Below, in pieces: positions 44,396-52,800 of a stretch of DNA of 64,000 nt (position 1 is the stretch's first letter; every line of letters begins with the position of its first letter). Under the pieces are notes generated by a model. The model worked only from the letters and a program-made list of their open reading frames with translations, ran no database searches and was not told the origin of the DNA. Origin of the DNA: Anaerolineales bacterium (lineage in GTDB: Bacteria; Chloroflexota; Anaerolineae; Anaerolineales; UBA11579); assembly GCA_026129255.1 (NCBI GenBank), contig JAHCIJ010000001.1, positions 620,001 to 684,000 of the forward strand. The letters run 5' to 3'. The translations under genes were made by a program, and so were the position numbers.

Positions 44396-45955
44396 TCATG
44401 CGCTGGCGGTCAGTTCCCCGGCCAGCAGCATGGCTTTGATGCGTTCCACGCCCGGCGCCCACAAAGCGTCGCCCGCTTCGAAGGGCACCTGCTGGCGGAT
44501 GGCGGCCAGCGCCGCCGCCGTGCCGCTGCCTGGGCGCGCGTCAGGCACCTGCGCCAGGCGCAACTCCAGCGCCCGCGCCGCCAGCGTGAGCTCCACGGCC
44601 AGCACATGGGCACAGTTATGGGCGATATGCCAGGCGTGGCGCGCTGCCGTCATGGCGTTGGCGTTGTGGTCTTCCTGCCCGGCACTGGTGGGCAGCGAGC
44701 GTACCGAGTCGGGTGCGGCCAACGTCTGGTTCTCGAGCACCAGCGAGGCGGCGGTGTATTGCAGCATCATCATGCCTGAGTTCAGTCCAGCCGCCTCGTG
44801 CGAAGCCACCAGCATAGGCGGCAGGCCGCCGTTCATCTTGCTGTCCAGCAGCAGAAAGCTGCGCCGCTCGGAAACGGCGGCCACTTCGCTGAGCGCGATC
44901 TTGAGAAAATCAAGCGCCATGCCCACCGGCTCGCCATGGAAGTTGCCGCCGGAGATGCTTACCGCTTCGCCGTCGCCACCGTTGAAGAGCAGGGGGTTAT
45001 CTGTGGCGGCGTTGACCTCGCGTTCGATCACTGTACGCACATAGGCCAGCGCCTCGTGCGCCGGGCCTTGGATCTGCGGCGCGCAGCGTAGCGAGTACAC
45101 GTCCTGCACGCGGCCCGCCGTATCCAGCAGGGTGCTGCCTTCGGTGAGGGCGCGCATGCGCTCAGCCACGGCCATCTGGCCGGGCTGTTTGCGGGCCGCG
45201 TGCAAGCGCACATCCAGCGCGGCGGAGGCGCCTTGCATCGCCTCGAGCGACATAGCCGCGCCCAAGATACCCGCCGCCAGTAGGTCTTCTGCCATCGCCA
45301 GCGTCAGCGCGCCTAGTGCCGCCGAGAAGGTGGCGCCGTTGGTGATGGCCAGCCCTTCCTTCGGGCCAAGCACCAGCCGCGCGATGCCTGCGGCGGCCAT
45401 CGCCGCTTTGCCGCTCATGCGTTGGTCGTTGTAGGTGGCCCAACCCGAATCTTCTTCGCGGTCATTGGCGTCTGTGCTCAGCACCAGCGCCAGCTGTGCC
45501 AAGGGCGCTAGATCACCAGACGAACCTAGCGAGCCTTGCGAGGGAATGATCGGCGTCACATTCTGATTCAGCATCGCCAGCAGCGTTTCGATAAGCTCGG
45601 GCCGTGCTCCGGAGTGCCCGGCGGCCAGCGTATTGGCGCGGATGAGCATGGCGGCGCGCACGACCTCAGCAGGCAGCTCTGGCCCGGTGGCGGTGGCGTG
45701 GCTCAGAATGAGATTGCGGTTGAGGGTGCGTGCGTCTTCGGGCGAGATCTGCCTGTCGGCAAAGATGCCAAAGCCGGTGTTGATGCCGTAGACCGGCTTG
45801 CCCCGCTGGATGATATCTTCCACCCAGGCTTGCGATTGGGACACCCGCTGCCGGGCAGCAGACGCCAGGCTGATTTCGGCCTGGCCGTGAGCAGCCTGCA
45901 CGATGTCGTGCAGGCTGAGATGTTCGCCGTCAATTTCAATGCGGGTCTTGGGCAT
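44396..45955 (-). CDS. hutH: Histidine ammonia-lyase-family enzyme with Ser-Ser-Gly cofactor triad
   Basis: A 519-residue aromatic amino acid ammonia-lyase. YGINTGFG (Tyr57), GSLGSSGDLAPLAQ (about 141-154), NGATFSAALGA (about 199-209) and the C-terminal QEDHNANAM region are as in HAL. The electrophilic MIO cofactor normally forms from Ala-Ser-Gly; here the triad is Ser145-Ser146-Gly147. Substrate may be histidine, but no other hut genes are near, so a tyrosine/phenylalanine lyase or aminomutase is possible. Starts 14 nt after smpB on the same strand. Confidence 0.85.
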   Translation of the reverse strand: MPKTRIEIDGEHLSLHDIVQAAHGQAEISLASAARQRVSQSQAWVEDIIQRGKPVYGINTGFGIFADRQISPEDARTLNRNLILSHATATGPELPAEVVRAAMLIRANTLAAGHSGARPELIETLLAMLNQNVTPIIPSQGSLGSSGDLAPLAQLALVLSTDANDREEDSGWATYNDQRMSGKAAMAAAGIARLVLGPKEGLAITNGATFSAALGALTLAMAEDLLAAGILGAAMSLEAMQGASAALDVRLHAARKQPGQMAVAERMRALTEGSTLLDTAGRVQDVYSLRCAPQIQGPAHEALAYVRTVIEREVNAATDNPLLFNGGDGEAVSISGGNFHGEPVGMALDFLKIALSEVAAVSERRSFLLLDSKMNGGLPPMLVASHEAAGLNSGMMMLQYTAASLVLENQTLAAPDSVRSLPTSAGQEDHNANAMTAARHAWHIAHNCAHVLAVELTLAARALELRLAQVPDARPGSGTAAALAAIRQQVPFEAGDALWAPGVERIKAMLLAGELTASA

Positions 45956-45969
45956 GCGGCTCCCTGTGA

Positions 45970-46422
45970 TCAGTCGCGGTTCTTCATGGCGCGAGCTACC
46001 TCGCGCTCGGCGTCACGCTTGGCAATGTCCTGGCGTTTGTCCCACTTCTTCTTGCCCTTGGCCACTGAGATCTCCAGCTTGGCGCGGCCATTCTTGAGGT
46101 AGATCTGCAGCGGCACGATCGTGCTGCCGTTGCGTTTCACTTCTTCATGCAGCTCAGCGATCTGTTTGGCATGTAGCAGCAGCTTGCGCTCGCGGCGCGG
46201 CTCGTGCCCGGCTTTGCCGGCCTGGTTGTAGGGGGCGATGTGCGCGTTGACCAGGAACGCTTCGCGTCCGTTGGTGCGCACATAGGCTTCCTTCAGGCTG
46301 ACCTGCCCAGCCCGGATGGATTTGATCTCGCTGCCCAGCAGCGCCAAGCCAGCCTCGTATTTCTCCTGCAAGAAGAAATCGTGGCTGGCTTTGCGATTAC
46401 GGGCAACTACTTTCTCTGCCAT
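45970..46422 (-). CDS. smpB: SsrA-binding protein
   Basis: A 150-residue SmpB, which carries tmRNA to stalled ribosomes. RKASHDFFLQEKYEAGLALLGSEIKSIRAGQVSLKEAYV (about 10-48) and the C-terminal KKWDKRQDIAKRDAEREVARAMK helix are family signatures. TAGAAT (46436-46431) ends 8 nt before the ATG, with no Shine-Dalgarno. The tmRNA gene is not in the window. hutH follows after 14 nt, an uncommon pairing. Confidence 0.96.
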   Translation of the reverse strand: MAEKVVARNRKASHDFFLQEKYEAGLALLGSEIKSIRAGQVSLKEAYVRTNGREAFLVNAHIAPYNQAGKAGHEPRRERKLLLHAKQIAELHEEVKRNGSTIVPLQIYLKNGRAKLEISVAKGKKKWDKRQDIAKRDAEREVARAMKNRD

Positions 46423-46518
46423 AGAGATTGATTCTACTAGACAGTTGACAGATGATAGTCGACAGTTGACAGCAAGCCGGGTTTGTTCGCCTTGTGGGCG
46501 CTGTTCCGCTGCGGTTTT

Positions 46519-46679
46519 GTCATTCCGAACCGGGTGAAACGAGGGAGGAATCCTTTAGGGCACTTTGAGTGCTGGCTTGAACTTGCTTGCCGTAAAGGAT
46601 TCTTCCGCTGGAAAGCACAGCGACTCGGCTTTGGAGCCTTATGTTCTGTGTGGCTTTCACTATGCCGCCTTGGAATGAC
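46519..46679. repeat. Inverted-repeat element, GTCATTCC family
   Basis: Ends GTCATTCC and GGAATGAC; internal inverted pair GAGGAATCCTTTA / TAAAGGATTCTTCC. 161 bp. Confidence 0.65.
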
Positions 46680-46688
46680 TTCGGGTTT

Positions 46689-46812
46689 GTCATTGCGAGG
46701 AGTGCTGCACGAAGTGCAGCCGACGAAGCAATCCCCAGCTAGGCAGTTAGCCAATTGCCTGGGGATTGCTTCGTCGTTTGGCGGCTACGCCGCCGCACAT
46801 CCTCGCAATGAC
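46689..46812. repeat. Inverted-repeat element, GTCATTGCGAGG family
   Basis: Perfect 12-bp ends GTCATTGCGAGG/CCTCGCAATGAC. Inside are hairpin GCTGCAC-GAA-GTGCAGC, long inverted arms CGACGAAGCAATCCCC/GGGGATTGCTTCGTCG, and hairpin GCGGC-TAC-GCCGC. Its right half matches the element inside pgi (48 of 54 nt). Confidence 0.85.
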
Positions 46813-46860
46813 GGAGTGAGGTTACAGATCTCAAATTACCGATCAGAAATCTTCAATCTT

Positions 46861-49851
46861 TTAGCGGCTGACGGCCAACTTCACCACCTTGCCTTGCGCA
46901 TCCATCGTGATGCGCGCGTACTGCGGGTGAATGCGCCCGGTGCCAGGCACCTTCTTACTCAGCGTCACCAGGCTGCGGCTGGGCGCCAGGATCGTGCGCT
47001 TGGCGCCTGTGGTGTGCGGGTGGGGCAGCGGGCAGTTGTGGTTCTGGCAGTTGGTGTGCTCGTGGCTCACGCTCACCTCGCTGTCGTGCATACCCGGCAG
47101 GTATTCCTTCACTACGGCTTTCACCGTGGCCAGGGTTTCCTCCGGCAGGGAGTCCATGGGGATGTTGTCGCCCAGGCCATAAGCATCCGGCAGATCACAC
47201 ACCGTATTCATCTCGCTACTCTCGGCACGTAGGATGCGCTTGGGCAGCGTGGCGTCTGCGTTTACCTGTGCCAGCGGGTCACCGTACAAAATGAAAGAGA
47301 TCAGCGTCTTCTGATCCTCGCCGTCCAGGTAGCCCTGGCGGCGGTGCATGGTCTGCGCCATGGCGATCTTGGCGCGGCGCAATGCCTCGCCCGCCGGGTG
47401 GCCTTCGTTCAGCAAACGCCAGAAGGTCTGGCCCAGCAGGTCGGCGGCGATCAGCGGCGTGGACACCGCCCCGTACGAGGTCACCGTCGAGCCGACTACG
47501 GCTTTGCTGCCCGAGTCGAGGAATTTCAGTGCCAGCGCATTGTCCACTGTCTTGTTGAAGACGTTGGCGCCAAAGCATGCCTCGCTGAAGACTACCTGCG
47601 GGGCGCGGCCGTGGTTGACCACATCGTTGGGGCTGAGCGCTACGGGATAGTCCGGTCCCGTGGGGGTGAGCAGCGGATCACGTTGGCCATACCAATCCGG
47701 CCCGTCTTCCACACCGTGCAGGTTGAAGTAGGCCACTTGCAGCGCTTTGCTGGCTTCTTTGGGCAGCTTGCCGGTTTCCGTCGGCGGGCTGAGGCTCAAG
47801 CGGTTCGGCTCACCGATCGTGCGGTACACGGAGTGGGATGCACGCTGCCAGACTTGGGCGGTGTAGCCAAAACTGCTGCGCTTGGGCTTCCACAGGCCGA
47901 ACATCATCAGCACGCGGACGATCAGCTGGCGCAACGGGTCACGTTGCGCCACCACCGTCTCGCGGCTGGCTTCAATGCGGTTCAGCGCCTTGAGCAAGGC
48001 GGTGGGGTCCTTCTCGGTGCCGGTCGGCAGGCGGCCCGCCGGCCAGGTGGGCACGAAATAATTTTCGTCCAGGCTGGCGTAAGGGTTATCCGACGGCACG
48101 TCTTTGTCGTCATCATCTACCGGGTTGGGCAGGTGATGGAAGGGCACGATCTTAGGCCCACCGATGATGAGCAGCGCGCCGACCATTTCACCATTCTGGC
48201 GCAACGCCTCGTCAAGGTCGGCCAGCAGGTGCTTGATGGCCCACGGGTCGTTGGCGCCCACTGCCTTCAGGCCGAAGGCGGCCAGGCACTCCTCGTCATC
48301 CACGTAGATGACATACGCGCCCCATTTGGGCAGCGCATCGGTGGCGGCGGCCACGCCGCGCAGGCTGGCGTGGATAGTGTCAAAGCCTGCCTGCCCGTAC
48401 TGGCGCAGCAAGTTTTCCTTGGAGCTCAGCAGAATGTAGGCCGGGTAGCGGCCGTCCGCACGCAGGCGCAGAGATTCGGCGGTGGCGGTGTTGACTTCTT
48501 CCAGATCGATCAAGGTTTCCGGCAGCGACGAGAGCGCATGTTGCAGCGCCTCGTTGATCTGCTCGTCAGTGTCTGTAACCGGTTCAGGGCTGAATTCAAA
48601 CATATGCGGGGTAGGCAGCTCAACCTCGTGCTCTGCAACAATGCCTACCTCAGAGTTGAAAACCTCGCTAGCCTCTACAGTATCCGGGGCAGACAGCTCA
48701 ATTCCATCCCCACCAGCAGCGTCCACCCCATAGTTAAAAGACTGGCTAGTTTCTCCTGCGGTGCTGTACAGCTCTGCAGAGCTGTACAGCCCATCGTTTT
48801 CGATCGCTTTGGCGAATTGCTCTTTAACTTTGTGAGACTTCAACGCCTTGGCGTTCAGCATCGGTTGGTGTGCTTCTTCGCTTAGCAGCGGCGCGTGATA
48901 TTTGATGCCCTTGGCAAAATCTTTCTTGACCTCGCGGGTCGTGAGGGCCGCGGCGTCCAGCATGGGCGTGTGCACGCTTTCCAGCATGTCTGCCGCGCTC
49001 AACGCTTTGGCGTCCGCCGGGGCCGGCAGGGCGAGTGTATCGATCTGGTTCCAGCCGAGCTCGACAGCTACTTTGGCCGGAACAGGCGTGGTGATGGCTT
49101 GCTGCAGCCCAGAAGGCCAAAGCGCAGTGAAGCGATGAGCCGCACCCCACACGCGGCGCGCTACCTGGCCGCTGACATCTTCGGCGGCGCAGTCGTGCAG
49201 TACATCCACCGCGGCGTTCTCCTGACCGCTTTCGATCAGGAAGTTGGCGTGCAGCAAACGCAGTTGCAAGCAATGCGGCCAGCTGCCGCTGTATAGCTCA
49301 ACCAGATTCTCCATCGCCAGCCAGCTCAGCCCTTGCGCCTGAGCGATCTGAATGTGCAGCAGGGCGGGCAGGGGGGATGGCGGCTCGGCCAGCAGAGCGG
49401 CCTGCACGTGCAGCTCGGCCTGTTCCAGGTCGCCCAGCTTGAAGGCGTGCTGAGCGCGCAGCAGGCTCTGCGCCCAAGGCTGGATGTCGCTCGGCACTTC
49501 GAAGGGCATGCGCAACACGATGGCCGCGGCGCGAGCGGCTTCGGCCAGCGCGGGCTTGACGCGGCGCGCCAGCTTGGCCAGCTGCTCCTGTGCTTCCAAA
49601 AACTGCGGGTCGAGCTCGCACAGGCGGCGCAGCACCTTGAAGGCAACGTCTTGCTTGCCCTCTTTGATGAGCGCCTGGGCGCGCAGCAACTCTACATGCA
49701 GGTCATACGGATAGGCGTTGAGCCAATCCTCGGCTACCTGGCGCACAAAGCGCATCTCGCCCGCGTTGAGCCCTACTTGCAGCAGGGTCAGCACTGTGGC
49801 GCGGTCTACCGGTTTCCCGGCGTTGATCTGCTTCTTCATGTCTTGGTTCAT
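46861..49851 (-). CDS. TPR plus gingipain-like (clan CD, C25-type) cysteine peptidase
   Basis: A 996-residue cytosolic protein. Residues 1-250 are TPR-like helices (AEDWLNAYPYDLHVELLRAQ, ALIKEGKQDVAFKVL). A linker holds two copies of a 34-residue unit (295-328, 329-362; PML-x-A-x-AL, VK-x2-FAK). The peptidase domain (about 470-880) has YPAYILLSSKENLLRQYG, LIIGGPKIVPFHHL and the catalytic dyad His712 in FNLHG and Cys759 in FSEACFG, as in gingipains and caspases. A C-terminal segment has a His/Cys cluster (about 928-948). No signal peptide, so it acts inside the cell. ATG overlaps the stop of the giant TPR gene by 4 nt. Substrate unknown; a TPR partner probably controls it. Confidence 0.8.
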   Translation of the reverse strand: MNQDMKKQINAGKPVDRATVLTLLQVGLNAGEMRFVRQVAEDWLNAYPYDLHVELLRAQALIKEGKQDVAFKVLRRLCELDPQFLEAQEQLAKLARRVKPALAEAARAAAIVLRMPFEVPSDIQPWAQSLLRAQHAFKLGDLEQAELHVQAALLAEPPSPLPALLHIQIAQAQGLSWLAMENLVELYSGSWPHCLQLRLLHANFLIESGQENAAVDVLHDCAAEDVSGQVARRVWGAAHRFTALWPSGLQQAITTPVPAKVAVELGWNQIDTLALPAPADAKALSAADMLESVHTPMLDAAALTTREVKKDFAKGIKYHAPLLSEEAHQPMLNAKALKSHKVKEQFAKAIENDGLYSSAELYSTAGETSQSFNYGVDAAGGDGIELSAPDTVEASEVFNSEVGIVAEHEVELPTPHMFEFSPEPVTDTDEQINEALQHALSSLPETLIDLEEVNTATAESLRLRADGRYPAYILLSSKENLLRQYGQAGFDTIHASLRGVAAATDALPKWGAYVIYVDDEECLAAFGLKAVGANDPWAIKHLLADLDEALRQNGEMVGALLIIGGPKIVPFHHLPNPVDDDDKDVPSDNPYASLDENYFVPTWPAGRLPTGTEKDPTALLKALNRIEASRETVVAQRDPLRQLIVRVLMMFGLWKPKRSSFGYTAQVWQRASHSVYRTIGEPNRLSLSPPTETGKLPKEASKALQVAYFNLHGVEDGPDWYGQRDPLLTPTGPDYPVALSPNDVVNHGRAPQVVFSEACFGANVFNKTVDNALALKFLDSGSKAVVGSTVTSYGAVSTPLIAADLLGQTFWRLLNEGHPAGEALRRAKIAMAQTMHRRQGYLDGEDQKTLISFILYGDPLAQVNADATLPKRILRAESSEMNTVCDLPDAYGLGDNIPMDSLPEETLATVKAVVKEYLPGMHDSEVSVSHEHTNCQNHNCPLPHPHTTGAKRTILAPSRSLVTLSKKVPGTGRIHPQYARITMDAQGKVVKLAVSR
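48763..48790. repeat. 28-bp perfect palindrome inside the peptidase gene
   Basis: GCTGTACAGCTCTG followed by its exact complement. It encodes residues about 354-364 (GLYSSAELYS) in the variable linker. Confidence 0.85.
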
Positions 49852-52800
49852 TGCGCACTCACTTCCTGCGGTTGGTGGATCAAGTTCAGAGCGATCACCG
49901 CCGCCAGTTGGCGTTGGATGCTGCGCTCGCGCGGCGCCAGGTGGGCTGCCTTGCGTAGCGCAGCTTCTGCGGCGGCGTAGTCTTTCACTTCTTTGAGCGC
50001 CAGCGCCGCCTCCAAATGCGGCTGTGCGCTGTGCGGCGCGGCGGCCGCGGCCAGCTCAAAGGCGTGCATGGCCTGCTTGAACTGGCGGCGGCTGAGGAAC
50101 ACCTGGCCGCGCTCAATGTGGGCTTCGCTCAAGTGCGGGGCCAGGGCGGCCGCCTCATCCAGGTGATGCAAGGATTGGTCCAGTTGGCCGCTGCGCTTGA
50201 GCAGCTTGCCCAGGTGCAGATGCAGGCGGGCTTGCTCGGGCAGCGTCAACGTATCGGCCTTCTTGGCCGCGCGCTGGGCAGCCTGGATGGCGTCTTCAGT
50301 GTCGCCGGTCTTGGCCAGCATCTCAGACAAGGTCAGGTACACATCCGGGCGCTCGGTGTTGGCCTTGCTCAGGCGCAACACTTCGCTCAAGCCCTTTTCG
50401 GCCGGGAGCAGTTGGGCGCGGCGCAGTTGGATGGGCAGCTTGTCGTGCGCATACTGCTCCGAGCGCTCCAGCACCGCCAGGGCATCGTCCACTTCGCCGG
50501 TGGCGTGCAGGCATTCTGCATAGACGTTGAGCGCCTTGCTGTCGGTAGGAGCCAGGCGCAACGCGTCCTCGGCCAAGCGCTTGGCATCGGCCGTGTCGCT
50601 GTTTTGCAGGGCGATCTCGGCCTGCAATACCAGCGCGGCGTTGGTGCTGGGCGCTAGTGTGTGCGCACTGGCGGCGGTCTCGTAGGCCAGCGCCAGTTCG
50701 CCGCTGTATTTTTGAGCCAGCGCCAGCGCCAGCGTGTAGCGCGCCTCGGCGGGCTGCAGCTTGGCGGCCTGTGCAAACGACTTTTGCGCCAGGGGATATT
50801 GCTCAGCGGCCAATTCGGCCTGGCCGAGTTCGTAATGGCGTTCCGCTTCGTTTGGCTGCATGGCAGCGGCGTGCTGCAGATAATCGATGGCATCGGCCAG
50901 CGCGCCAGCTTGCTGCAGCAGCTTGCCGGCGAAGCTGTGCCACAACGCCTGCACCGGCGAGATCGCCAGTGCCTGGCGAATGTGATCCAGCGCGGTCTGC
51001 AGCTGACCGGCGTCTTGGGCGAAGCGGGCAGCCAGCGCGTGATAGGGCGCTACTTGCGGATTCTGCTCCAACGCGCCGAGCATCCACTTCAGGGCGCTGG
51101 CCGGGTCGGCCTGGCCGAAGGCCAGGGCTCGCTCCACCAACACTTCTGGCGAGCGCCAGAAGCTTTTGGCGTTGGCTTCGGCCGAGCCCAGGTCGCCATT
51201 GACGCGGGCGGCGTACACCAGCGCGGCGGCATCGCCGGCGCTGCTGGGATAACCGTTGGGCAGGGCGGCGGCATCCGCCGCCTGGCCGAAGCGCAGAGCG
51301 GCACGCTCCAACCAGTGTTCCACTTGCGCGCGTGCCGCGGCGACTGGGGCAGTGCTCAGTGCAGCGGTTAGCGCGGTGCGCGCTTGGCTGTAGGCTTCGG
51401 GGGCAGCTGCTTCGGCGCCAGGTGCGCCAGCCAGCGCCTGGCTGGCGGTGCATAGCTGCTGCCATTCGGCGCGCCGTACCAGGGCTTTGCCCAGCGCAAA
51501 CTGCGCCAACGCCTGACCCGGTACAAGCTTGACGGCCAGTTGCAGCAGGTGCAGTGCGGCGTCAAAGTTCATCAAGCCCAGCGCGGCGCGCGCCATGCTG
51601 ATAAAGGTGAAGGCATCCTGCGCTTCGTTCACTTGCGTGTTGCTCAGCTCCAGTGCTTGATTGAGGTCGCGCTCGGCCTGGGTGCGGTCGCCACGGCGCG
51701 TGGCCAATTGCGCCTGCAGCGCCAGCACGCGTGGGTGTTGCTCATCGCTCTCCAGCGCGGGAGCCAGCGCCTTGGCGGCGGCCAGCTCCTCGTTGCTGTC
51801 CAGCGCCAGCTCAGCCTGCAGGCAGGCCAGCTCCATGCTGGGGTCTTCGGTGAGTGTCGCTTCGGCCAACAGGGCGCGGGCGCGCTCCGGTTGCAGCGTG
51901 GCCAGCGCCATCTCGGCCGCCAACTGCAACAGCGGCTGGTGGCTGGGCGCCAGGCGGAAGGCTTTTTCCGCCGCGCCGAGCGCAGCCGCCCACTCGCCAG
52001 CGGCGCGCAGCAAGCGCGCTTTGTTGGCCAGCAGACCCAAGTCCTCGGGCATGCGTTCGATCGCCAGCTCCAGGGCTTCCAGGGCTGCTTGCGGGCGGCC
52101 TGCCGCTTGCAGGATGCGGGCTTTGCGCGCCAGCAGTGCGGCTTGGCCGGGCTCGTTGACCAGGCTCTTCTCCACCGTAGCCAACGCTTCGTTCCATTGT
52201 TGGCTGTGCTCGTAGGCTTCGGTTAGTGCGTCGAGCAGGGCGGGTTGCTCGTCCAGCTCAATGGCGCGCTTGAAATACGAGACGCTGGTAGCGGCTGCGC
52301 CGTGCTCAAGCAAGAAGCGGCCCGCTTTGGCCAGCGCCTGGCTATTCACGCTGCGCAGCAGCGCGGCCAGCGTGTCCACTGCCTTCTCGTGTGTGCCGTC
52401 TTGCCATTCCAGCTCGGCCAGACGCAGGATGTGAGCGGCAGAGCCGTGCTCGCGGATACCCTTCTGCAGTGCCTGGCGTGCTTCGTTACCTTTGCCCAGC
52501 GATTCAGCCTGTTCGGCGAACCACAGCACGGCTTCCTCATCTTTGCTGCCGGTCAGATACACCTTGCTGGCGATCTGGAAGGCTTCCTCGCTGCGGCCAG
52601 CCTGGCTGTAGGCCATGCACAGCGCGTGCAATATGTCCGGGTCGCCCGGCGTGTTGGCATCTTGCGCCTCGAGGATGCTCAGCGCTTCCTCGTGCTCGCC
52701 TTGCTCCGCCAGCGCCAGGGCCTTGCCCAGGGTCAGGCGTTTGTTCCAGCCAGCCTGCTGCGCCAACTCGGAGCGCAGGGCGGCTTCATATTCGTGGATG

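Larger units (their letters stand above)
46423..46860. other. 438-nt intergenic region made of repeats
   Basis: No gene. It contains short GACAGTTGACAG-type repeats (46438-46475) and two adjacent inverted-repeat elements (46519-46679 and 46689-46812). It separates smpB from the peptidase operon, whose transcript would end here. Confidence 0.7.

Noticed and set aside
46423..46860. CRISPR array in the repeat-rich spacer
   Set aside because: The repeats are inverted and of different families, not direct repeats with regular spacers.
47344..48885. 513-residue reading frame opposite the peptidase gene
   Set aside because: Antisense shadow; composition is that of reversed codons and there is no start signal.
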